Positions 16,079 through 22,861 of a stretch of 39,666 nt of DNA are shown in pieces. Position numbers and translations under genes: made by a program. Each line of letters opens with the position of its first letter. Within the stretch, counting starts at the first letter, position 1. The DNA comes from Oscillospiraceae bacterium (GTDB taxonomy: Bacteria; Bacillota; Clostridia; Oscillospirales; CAG-272), in contig SVRZ01000021.1 of assembly GCA_015064555.1 (NCBI GenBank), positions 1-39,666 on the forward strand, written 5' to 3'. The notes below the pieces were generated by a model. It ran no database searches. It saw nothing but the letters and a program-made list of their open reading frames with translations, and had not been told where the DNA came from.

Positions 16079-16090
16079 AGGTAAAGTCAA
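16062..16090 (-). promoter_or_regulatory. Promoter of the ABC exporter operon
   Basis: -35 TTGACT (16085-16090), 17-bp spacer, -10 TATACT (16062-16067) on the minus strand. Overlapped by the palindrome at 16058-16078. Confidence 0.85.
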
Positions 16091-16141
16091 CGAAAATAAA
16101 AAGCAATTGCAATATTTATCTATTCGGTGTCGTAAAGTCAA

Positions 16142-17323
16142 TTATATCTCGGATGCCTTGAAATTATAAATCGGTTTAATAACGCTGAGTATTTTGACGG
16201 TGGGCTCTATCAGGCGTACTATTTCGTCCATAGGTTTATATGCCATAGGTGCTTCGTCAAGAGTCGAGGCATTTGCCGTGGTTGTAAAGATGCCCTCCAT
16301 TTCGCGAGTGTATTCCTCAACGGTGAGGAGCTGCTTTGCTTCTCCGCGGGATAGGAGCCTTCCTGCACCGTGGGGCGCGGAGAAATTCCAATCGGGATTT
16401 CCAAGCCCCTCGGCGATGAGGCATCCGTCACGCATATTCATAGGTATGAGCACCCGCTCTCCGAGACGAGCGGGAATAGCACCTTTTCGCACTATGTTAT
16501 CGTCGCCTATAAAGTTATGAACCGTTTCGAAATAGGGCGCGCGGGAAATACCGAGATGCTTCAGAATGAGCTCGGCTATCTTATGGCGATTCGCCTCGGC
16601 AAATTCCTGGCAGATACGCATATCGAAGAGATAATCTTCGGCTTCACCACCTTCAAGATAGCATAGCTCTGCGGGAATCTTTGTTTTAAATGCGTATTTC
16701 TCCGTCAGCTTAATAAGTTCATTGGGAATATCTGCCTGTCTGTTCTCATTCTTAAGGCGGGCTATAAGTGCTTTTCGTTCCATTTCTGAAACGTTTTTAC
16801 AAGAATTAACTGCCTTTTTCTGATATATTTTAGCCACCTGAGTGCCAAGATTTCTGGATCCGGTATGGATAACCAGATATTTGTTTCCGGCGCTATCAAT
16901 ATCCACCTCAATAAAGTGGTTTCCGCCGCCGAGAGTGCCCAAGGAGCCCAGAAGCCTGGGCATATCAGTCAGTAGCTCCTTGCAGCGAAGTCGCTTTATA
17001 AATTCCTCTCCCGAGTGCGTTTTTCTTACATCGCTTCCCGAGGGGATGCTTTTCTTTATAAAGTTATCAAGTTCAGTAAACGAGAAGTCTGTCTTACCCA
17101 GTTCTACCGTTCTCATGCCGCATCCAATGTCGACGCCTATAACGTTGGGGATTACTTTGCTGCTCATAGTAGCGGTGAAGCCAACAACGCATCCCAGTCC
17201 TGCGTGAGTATCAGGCATGATCCTTATCTTTTCTCCCCGAAATGGGAGTTGATTTGCCATAGCATATATCTGTGATGTAGTGACGCCGTCTATCGATTCG
17301 GCGTAAATTTCAATATCGTACAT
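16142..17323 (-). CDS. rtcB: RNA ligase RtcB
   Basis: A 393-aa RtcB, the GTP- and Mn-dependent ligase that joins 2',3'-cyclic phosphate (or 3'-phosphate) and 5'-OH RNA ends. The motifs are clear: MPDTHAGLGCVVGF (His40), VIGVDIGCGM (Asp65, Cys68), LGGGNHFIEV (Asn135, His136), HTGSRNLG (His153), and SAPHGAGR with His318 as the expected guanylylated residue. Length fits short bacterial RtcB. CAGGAGG precedes the ATG. No archease, RtcA, RtcR or Rsr gene is adjacent. A ~250-nt leader with a mini-ORF and a terminator-like hairpin suggests attenuation. Confidence 0.95.
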   Translation of the reverse strand: MYDIEIYAESIDGVTTSQIYAMANQLPFRGEKIRIMPDTHAGLGCVVGFTATMSSKVIPNVIGVDIGCGMRTVELGKTDFSFTELDNFIKKSIPSGSDVRKTHSGEEFIKRLRCKELLTDMPRLLGSLGTLGGGNHFIEVDIDSAGNKYLVIHTGSRNLGTQVAKIYQKKAVNSCKNVSEMERKALIARLKNENRQADIPNELIKLTEKYAFKTKIPAELCYLEGGEAEDYLFDMRICQEFAEANRHKIAELILKHLGISRAPYFETVHNFIGDDNIVRKGAIPARLGERVLIPMNMRDGCLIAEGLGNPDWNFSAPHGAGRLLSRGEAKQLLTVEEYTREMEGIFTTTANASTLDEAPMAYKPMDEIVRLIEPTVKILSVIKPIYNFKASEI

Positions 17324-17412
17324 ATTATTTCCTCCTGCTGATGTGTTTTTATGTCAAGGCTTGCTTCCTCATAACCTTCAAGGATGTCATAATCTTAGTA
17401 AGTGACGCAAAA

Positions 17413-17458
17413 TAAAAAAAGAGCCAACGACTGAAAGCAACATGCAATCGGGCGTTGG
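17413..17458 (-). terminator. Attenuator-like terminator in the rtcB leader
   Basis: On the minus strand, stem CCAACG...CGTTGG (17453-17458 with 17424-17429), with further pairing inside, is followed by CTCTTTTTTT. It stands between the promoter at 17585 and rtcB, so it would end transcription before the gene. The stem is short, so strength is uncertain. Confidence 0.55.
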
Positions 17459-17535
17459 GTGTAATTTTGTAATTATATTTCTATTATATACGGTATGGTG
17501 CGGTACGCGTAGCTATATAAACAAATAAACAAAAT

Positions 17536-17553
17536 CTAACTTTTTTGATTCAT
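17536..17553 (-). CDS. Possible leader peptide MNQKS upstream of rtcB
   Basis: ATG at 17551-17553, five codons (M-N-Q-K-S), then TAG. AGGAAG (17560-17565) sits 6 nt upstream of the ATG, an ideal ribosome site. It lies about 25 nt after the expected transcription start and 80 nt before the attenuator-like terminator. It is too short to judge by coding statistics. Confidence 0.35.
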   Translation of the reverse strand: MNQKS

Positions 17554-17584
17554 AGTATGCTTCCTTTTGATATGAGTTTACCTT

Positions 17585-17613
17585 ATTATATGATGTTTTT
17601 TTGAATTTGTCAA
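17585..17613 (-). promoter_or_regulatory. Promoter of the rtcB leader
   Basis: Consensus sigma-A promoter on the minus strand: TTGACA (17608-17613), 17-bp spacer, TATAAT (17585-17590). It gives a leader of about 250 nt. No other gene is seen in 17324-17742. Confidence 0.85.
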
Positions 17614-17673
17614 CATTTTTTTGCAAAAAAACAAAAACAGAAGAGTCTATGCCCTTCAAAAACGCATAATTTT

Positions 17674-17719
17674 AGAGCGAAGCTTCCAAAAGTTTTATGG
17701 AAACTTCGCTCTTTTTTTT
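17674..17719 (+). terminator. Strong plus-strand terminator with no plus-strand gene
   Basis: AGAGCGAAG (17674-17682) pairs with CTTCGCTCT (17704-17712), with inner TTCC/GGAA, then TTTTTTT on the plus strand. Minus-strand transcripts from potD would meet the hairpin but no U-run. It may still end potD mRNA by the hairpin alone, or block antisense transcription. Confidence 0.65.
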
Positions 17720-17742
17720 CTGAATTAATCAGTACACTTTGG

Positions 17743-19044
17743 TTATTTTGTGATACGCTTTTGCTTATCACGTACTCTGTAATGCCTGGATCTTAGCTTG
17801 CGTATATAGATAGTATATATGCCAAATCCTGTGACAGCAACAACTATTACGATGCTCGTGATGTGAATCCAGAGCTCGGTTGCGTTTTCGGTCTTGAGGC
17901 TTTCCCAAAGCATATTAACGTGTTCCTGCATTTCAGCGGTAAAGCTCTTGTAGCATGCGGTACCGTATTTTTTGTTGTACTCAGCATTTATAATGTCGGG
18001 GGAAGCGCCATAAAGTATCTCAATTGCGGATTCGCCCATTTCTTCAAAGTAGATATCGCTGTTCTGAACGAGAAGGTTCGGCGAGGAATATCCGACAGCG
18101 ATCGCATTTGCGACTGCGGGTTCCTCTGTGAGCATAAAGTTGATATACTCCTTTGCAATATCAGGATGCGCGGCATTCTTGGGGATGCACATAGCATCAA
18201 CAAAATAATTCGTGCCTTCCTTGGGATAATAGAAGTCAAGAGCCTCCTCCTGGTCTGCCATAATGATAAAGTCGCCTGCAAAATAGGGAGCTACAGCGGC
18301 AGATGCTGTGGTCATCTTATTGAATATTTCGTCATTGACATAACCCTGTACGAGCGGCTTCTGCAGCTTGAGTATCTCAAGAGCATATTCCCAATCGGCG
18401 GGGTTTGTCGAATTGATATCAATGCCTTTGTAATACATAGCCGAGCCGAATGCATCACGGGGGTTGTTGAACTGAAGTATCTTTCCCGAATATTTTGGAT
18501 TCCATAGAAGATCCCAGCTCTGATTTTCATAGTCCTCGGGATCAACGAGATTTGTGTTGTATATGATACCTACCATTCCGTAGGTGTAGGGAACGGAGTA
18601 GCGGGAATCGGGATCGTAATACAAGCCCTTGAAGGCATCGTCGATATTGCCGTAATTTTCGATATCGGCATTTACGTCAAACGCGAGAAGCATATCCTCG
18701 GATATCATTTTTTCTATCATATAATCCGAGGGAACAACTATATCATAAACAACTGCGCTGTTTTTCAGCTTGGAATACATATCCTCGTTCGTAGCATATG
18801 TGGTGTAATTTACGACTAAGCGCTTGCCGTACTTTTTAAAATAATATTCCTCGAACGCCTTGTTAACGTCAAGCGAATCAAACGAGCCGTCCGAGATGTA
18901 CTCTCCCCAGTTGTAAACATTGAGTGTGATTGCACCTGAGGAGTTTCGCGTATCATCGCCATCCTCGTTTTCCTTGCAGGAAATAAACGTAAGAGTGATA
19001 AGCGAAAGCATAAGGATGAGTAAAAGAATTTTTTTAAGGCTCAT
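17743..19044 (-). CDS. potD: Spermidine/putrescine-binding lipoprotein PotD with C-terminal TM helix
   Basis: A 433-aa periplasmic-binding-type protein. The lipoprotein signal has lipobox FISC (Cys23). The mature part shows the PotD fold signature LNVYNWGEYI near residue 43, VVPSDYMIEKMI, YTYGMVGIIYNT and the C-lobe AHPDIAKEYINFMLTEEP. PotD proteins are usually about 350 aa. Here the solute-binding domain ends near 385 and is followed by a hydrophobic helix (IHITSIVIVVAVTGFGIY) and a very basic tail, so the protein would be anchored at both ends. ATG overlaps the potC stop by 4 nt. Confidence 0.9.
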   Translation of the reverse strand: MSLKKILLLILMLSLITLTFISCKENEDGDDTRNSSGAITLNVYNWGEYISDGSFDSLDVNKAFEEYYFKKYGKRLVVNYTTYATNEDMYSKLKNSAVVYDIVVPSDYMIEKMISEDMLLAFDVNADIENYGNIDDAFKGLYYDPDSRYSVPYTYGMVGIIYNTNLVDPEDYENQSWDLLWNPKYSGKILQFNNPRDAFGSAMYYKGIDINSTNPADWEYALEILKLQKPLVQGYVNDEIFNKMTTASAAVAPYFAGDFIIMADQEEALDFYYPKEGTNYFVDAMCIPKNAAHPDIAKEYINFMLTEEPAVANAIAVGYSSPNLLVQNSDIYFEEMGESAIEILYGASPDIINAEYNKKYGTACYKSFTAEMQEHVNMLWESLKTENATELWIHITSIVIVVAVTGFGIYTIYIRKLRSRHYRVRDKQKRITK

Positions 19045-19862
19045 TTTACAGTCCTCCTCTTCTTGCTTGTGTCCGCTTTCTTTCCGCTTCTGAAGTTAGA
19101 AATAAGAAGAAGTGCAAAAACGACCACGATAACGAGGGTTGAAAGCGCGTACATATCCGGTGTGACCTTCTTCTTTGTCATCGAGTATATAAGGAGCGGA
19201 AGAGTTTGGAAATTGGAAGGACCGACGAAATATGATATAACGAAATCGTCAAGCGAGAGAGTAAACGCCATTACCATACCCGAAAGAACGCCGGGCATAA
19301 TATTAGGAAGCTTAACGGTGAAGAACGCCCGGATAGGAGTGCATCCGAGATCTAGCGCAGCCTCTGAGAGAGTATCACCGAGCTCTGTGATCCTGGGAAG
19401 AACCGAGAGGATCACGTATGGCAGACAGAAGGTCGTGTGAGCGATAAGCATGGCAGGGAAGCCGATGCTGTTATAATCCGAAATTTTGAATATGCTCATA
19501 ACAGCCGCAAAGAAGAGCATCATAGACATACCGGTAACTATATCGGGATTCATCATCGGGATATTCGTAACGGATGTGATAGCCACCTTAACATATTTGC
19601 ATCTGAGCTTGTATATACCCTCAGCTGCCGCAGTTCCTATAACGGTCGAAAGTATAGCAGAAAGGACTGCGAGAATCAGGGTATTTCGGAGCGCCTCGAA
19701 GGTCTTTGGCGACGAGAAGAGCTCTCTGTACCACTTAAGGCTGAAGCCGGTAAAATCGGCGGTGCTATTTGCATCGTTGAAGGAAAATAGTATAAGCGTC
19801 AGTATAGGGATATAAAGGATCGCAAATATAAGGCAGAGGTAAATTCTGGACGTATATTTCAT
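19041..19862 (-). CDS. potC: Polyamine ABC transporter permease PotC
   Basis: A 273-aa inner-membrane permease with about six TM helices. The ABC-permease EAA motif reads EAALDLGCTPIRAFFTVKLP and is followed by IMPGVLSGMVMAFTLSLDD, a hallmark of PotC/PotI. It forms the channel with PotB and is driven by PotA. The start overlaps the potB stop by 4 nt and its own stop overlaps the potD start by 4 nt, so all three are translationally coupled. Confidence 0.93.
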   Translation of the reverse strand: MKYTSRIYLCLIFAILYIPILTLILFSFNDANSTADFTGFSLKWYRELFSSPKTFEALRNTLILAVLSAILSTVIGTAAAEGIYKLRCKYVKVAITSVTNIPMMNPDIVTGMSMMLFFAAVMSIFKISDYNSIGFPAMLIAHTTFCLPYVILSVLPRITELGDTLSEAALDLGCTPIRAFFTVKLPNIMPGVLSGMVMAFTLSLDDFVISYFVGPSNFQTLPLLIYSMTKKKVTPDMYALSTLVIVVVFALLLISNFRSGKKADTSKKRRTVK

Positions 19863-20671
19863 ACTATTATACCTCCGTCATTTGAATCTCCGAACTTATT
19901 CATAACCGTGAGCGAAAGCAGAATAAGTATCATCATAACGAGCGATATAGCGGCTCCCGTGTTAAGTGCTCCCGTAACAAACTGCCTCTCAATCGTATCA
20001 CCAATAAGCTCAAACGTTCCTCCTCCGAGCTTCTGCGAGATATAGAACGTGCTTATCGAAGGAACAAGAACCATTGTAACACCGGAGATTATGCCCGACA
20101 TCGAAAGTGGGAATATTACCTTTAAGAGGGTAGTCCAGGAATTACATCCCAGATCTGCTGCCGCCTCCCACATATTCTTATCAATTTTGGATATGCAGGT
20201 GTAGATTGGCAATACCATATAGGGCAAGAAGTCATATACCATGCCGAAAATTACCGCACCCTTTGTGCCTACTATATGGAAGGACGTGTTAAGAAGTGAA
20301 TTGAGAAATCCGCCGTCGTCCAGGATCGCCATTATGGAGTAGGTTCGTATCAGAAGGTTTGTCCACATGGGGAGCATAAGAAGCATAATTAAGACTCTTT
20401 GTGCTCTCTGTCCCGAGCGTGCTATTATATATGCAAGAGGATATCCGATAACGAGACATACAGCGGTAGCTATTATCGCAAGCTCGAGAGAAAGCCAGAA
20501 TATCGATACGTATTCGGAAAGCGAAGCGATGTTCTCAAAGGAAAAAGCCCCATCAGCATCGGTAAATGCATAAAAAACGACGATAATCAAAGGCAGAATT
20601 ATGAATAATATTGCCCAGAACACGTGAGGTGCCGCTGATATGGAACGCATTATAGAGTGTTTTTTATTCAT
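19859..20671 (-). CDS. potB: Polyamine ABC transporter permease PotB
   Basis: A 270-aa permease with six TM helices. EAA motif EAAADLGCNSWTTLLKVIFP, followed by LSMSGIISGVTMVLVPSIST, matches PotB/PotH. The conserved PLAYIIAR and RTYSIMAIL stretches are present. It pairs with PotC. The start has only a weak ribosome site; a GAGGAGT/ACTCCTC hairpin fills the 51-nt gap after potA. Confidence 0.93.
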   Translation of the reverse strand: MNKKHSIMRSISAAPHVFWAILFIILPLIIVVFYAFTDADGAFSFENIASLSEYVSIFWLSLELAIIATAVCLVIGYPLAYIIARSGQRAQRVLIMLLMLPMWTNLLIRTYSIMAILDDGGFLNSLLNTSFHIVGTKGAVIFGMVYDFLPYMVLPIYTCISKIDKNMWEAAADLGCNSWTTLLKVIFPLSMSGIISGVTMVLVPSISTFYISQKLGGGTFELIGDTIERQFVTGALNTGAAISLVMMILILLSLTVMNKFGDSNDGGIIV

Positions 20672-20686
20672 TTTACTTTAAATCAC

Positions 20687-20706
20687 GAGGAGTGCAAAAA
20701 CTCCTC
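20687..20706 (-). promoter_or_regulatory. Intercistronic hairpin between potA and potB
   Basis: 7-bp stem GAGGAGT/ACTCCTC with a 6-nt loop. There is no U-run, so it is not a terminator; it may stabilise or process the mRNA. It also hides the only GAGGAG near potB. Confidence 0.45.
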
Positions 20707-20722
20707 ATATTCCTTATTTTTA

Positions 20723-21841
20723 TTAAAATTCCTCGGCGGTGTCCGCATCGGAAAGCTGATCGATCTCATCCGAGAAGGATGAGTAATCTCCGAATTTTCC
20801 GGAATATTTTGATTTCTTCATGATATGGATCGCATCGGGCTCAATATAAAGACCGATGTTTGCATCGGGTGCGACGTAATCGGTGGACTGTATCATCCAT
20901 TTGAAGCCCTTGATATCGACTATGATCTCATAGTGAACGCCCTTGAAGGTAACGCTTGTAACCGTACCGGTGAGCATACCCTTATCGGGTGTGGTAACGT
21001 CAACATCCTCAGGACGCACAACAACGTCTACCGCCTCGTTTTTTTCATATCCCGAATCAACGCAGTCAAATACGTGACCGGACATACGCACCTTGTTGTC
21101 CTCGAGCATAACACCGTCAACGATATTACTCTCTCCGATGAAATCTGCTACGAATGCATTTTTCGGCTCATTATATATATCGGTAGGAGTGCCTATTTGC
21201 TGGATCTCGCCGTCCGCCATAACTACAATAGTATCGGACATCGAGAGGGCCTCCTCCTGATCGTGAGTTACATAGACGAAGGTTATGCCGATGGCCTTCT
21301 GTATATTCTTGAGCTCATTCTGCATATCCTTGCGGAGCTTCAGGTCGAGCGCGCCCAGAGGCTCGTCAAGCAGAAGAACCTTTGGATGAGATATAAGAGC
21401 GCGTGCGATAGCAACTCGCTGCTGCTGACCGCCGGAAAGTGTGCTTACACTCTTGTTCTCAAATCCGACGAGAGCGACCATCTTAAGCATATCGCCGACT
21501 CTGCGCTGAATTTCCTCCTCCGTAACCTTCTTCATCCTGAGGGGGAAGGCAATATTTTCGTATACGTTGAGGTGAGGGAAGAGAGCATACTTCTGGAAGA
21601 CTGTGTTTACGTGTCTCTTATGAGGCGGGATGTCGCTTATCTCGGCACCGTCAAAATAGAGCTCGCCCTCGTCTGCGGTCTCAAAGCCGCCTATTATACG
21701 TAATGTAGTGGTCTTTCCGCATCCCGAAGGTCCGAGAAGTGTTATAAATTCACCATCTCTGATATAGAGGTTTATAGAATTCAGTACACATTCACCATCA
21801 AAGGATTTACTGATACCTTTTAATTCAATAAGCTTTGCCAT
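20723..21841 (-). CDS. potA: Polyamine ABC transporter ATPase PotA
   Basis: A 372-aa ATPase of the CUT/PotA type. Walker [10 protein letters not shown] (38-46), Q-loop [11 protein letters not shown], signature [14 protein letters not shown], Walker [13 protein letters not shown], and the switch His in VTHDQEEA are all intact. The C-terminal ~130 residues form the TOBE regulatory domain ([16 protein letters not shown], then VVRPEDVDV). It energises uptake through PotBC. First gene of the potABCD operon; the ribosome site is weak. Confidence 0.94.
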   Translation of the reverse strand: MAKLIELKGISKSFDGECVLNSINLYIRDGEFITLLGPSGCGKTTTLRIIGGFETADEGELYFDGAEISDIPPHKRHVNTVFQKYALFPHLNVYENIAFPLRMKKVTEEEIQRRVGDMLKMVALVGFENKSVSTLSGGQQQRVAIARALISHPKVLLLDEPLGALDLKLRKDMQNELKNIQKAIGITFVYVTHDQEEALSMSDTIVVMADGEIQQIGTPTDIYNEPKNAFVADFIGESNIVDGVMLEDNKVRMSGHVFDCVDSGYEKNEAVDVVVRPEDVDVTTPDKGMLTGTVTSVTFKGVHYEIIVDIKGFKWMIQSTDYVAPDANIGLYIEPDAIHIMKKSKYSGKFGDYSSFSDEIDQLSDADTAEEF

Positions 21842-21928
21842 TTTCTTTTAATCTCAGATCCTTTCTTTAAAACAATTTGAGAATAATTGCAAAAACAGTC
21901 GCAAAGTGTATAATTCTGCGATGAAGGT

Positions 21929-21957
21929 ATTATAGCAAAAACATATAAGTTTTGCAA
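21929..21957 (-). promoter_or_regulatory. Promoter of the potABCD operon
   Basis: -35 TTGCAA (21952-21957), 17-bp spacer, -10 TATAAT (21929-21934) on the minus strand, about 90 bp before potA. The leader between shows no clear riboswitch fold. Confidence 0.75.
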
Positions 21958-22005
21958 TAGTTTTTTATAATTTTTTTTGAAAATATCTTAAATTAGTTGG
22001 GAAAA

Positions 22006-22033
22006 AGTCCGATTTTCTAAGGAAAAACGGACT
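22006..22033 (-). terminator. Terminator of the M50 protease gene
   Basis: On the minus strand AGTCCG and CGGACT close a stem continued by GTTTTTCC/A-rich pairing (one mismatch), followed by TTTTT. Confidence 0.7.
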
Positions 22034-22089
22034 ATTTCTTTGTCAAAGCTCTTGTTTTCTCTTAAAATCTCGTTTTTTCTCTCTTTTTC

Positions 22090-22719
22090 TCACAAAAAGC
22101 TGTGAGAACATTTTTTTATGCCTTTCACCATTGAAACGATGAAAACAAGGTATATCCAATAGCCTCCGTCGACCTTGACCATAAGATACAGTGTTAAGAA
22201 GCAGACAGCCACGTTAAGAAAAAGGGAAACGTATCCGAGTTTTGAAGAGCAAGAGATATCTTTCCGAAAAAGAAGGAGTGCATTTTCCGTAATTCTATAG
22301 CCGTCGTATCCCTCTATAGGTAAAAGATTTGATATCGCCGTTCCTATATTCAGGAGAAAAAAATCGGAAATATACGCTCCTCCCATGCTTGCAAAGGGTA
22401 GAAGTAAAAGAGCCGTAACCGCATTCGCCATGGGGCCTGCGGCAGCAATTATAATTTCATCCTTATATGACATAGATCGTTTTGTATATAATCTCATTCC
22501 GAAGAATCCCGACCTCAGCACAGAGCCGCCGCAGATATGATATGCGGCACATATGTGCCCCGCCTCGTGTATTACGGCAGAGATCAGGCTCAGGACCGCT
22601 ACGTACGGAAGCTCAAAGGCAAGTACTATGGATATCCAGAAGAAAATAGGGACCGTATCTAAAAGATATGATAGTGACTTATGTATTGGTTTTTTTATTT
22701 TGAATTTGTTAAATTGCAT
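22090..22719 (-). CDS. Site-2 protease family (M50), SpoIVFB-like
   Basis: A 209-aa integral membrane metalloprotease. Zinc motif HEAGH lies at 51-55 and the third ligand Asp139 in NLLPIEGYDG, spaced nearly as in B. subtilis SpoIVFB. About five TM helices are seen and there is no CBS or PDZ domain, as in short clostridial SpoIVFB proteins. SpoIVFB cuts pro-SigK in the mother cell; the sigK half in this window keeps a pro-sequence that would need such an enzyme. No spoIVFA is adjacent, so the name is inference. The start at 22719 has GGAAGGG upstream; the longer frame to 22950 crosses the divergent gene and is rejected. Confidence 0.8.
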   Translation of the reverse strand: MQFNKFKIKKPIHKSLSYLLDTVPIFFWISIVLAFELPYVAVLSLISAVIHEAGHICAAYHICGGSVLRSGFFGMRLYTKRSMSYKDEIIIAAAGPMANAVTALLLLPFASMGGAYISDFFLLNIGTAISNLLPIEGYDGYRITENALLLFRKDISCSSKLGYVSLFLNVAVCFLTLYLMVKVDGGYWIYLVFIVSMVKGIKKCSHSFL

Positions 22720-22791
22720 AAAAAATTTTCCCTTCCGATGTGCAATATTATTTTCGAAATTGTAAACAAATGCCTTTTTTATTTTTTTGTA

Positions 22792-22820
22792 TTGAAATGA
22801 AAAGATATCTGTGGTAGTAT
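22792..22820 (+). promoter_or_regulatory. Probable promoter of the LRR lipoprotein gene
   Basis: TTGAAA (22792-22797), 17-bp spacer, TAGTAT (22815-22820). AGGAGG follows 4 nt before the ATG at 22862. Confidence 0.55.
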
Positions 22821-22861
22821 TATTATGACAAAATATTATATTTATTACTTCAGGAGGAACT

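Noticed and set aside
20825-21703. Long plus-strand open frame (292 codons) opposite potA
   Set aside because: It is antisense to an intact, well-conserved ATPase gene and has no family features; a shadow frame.
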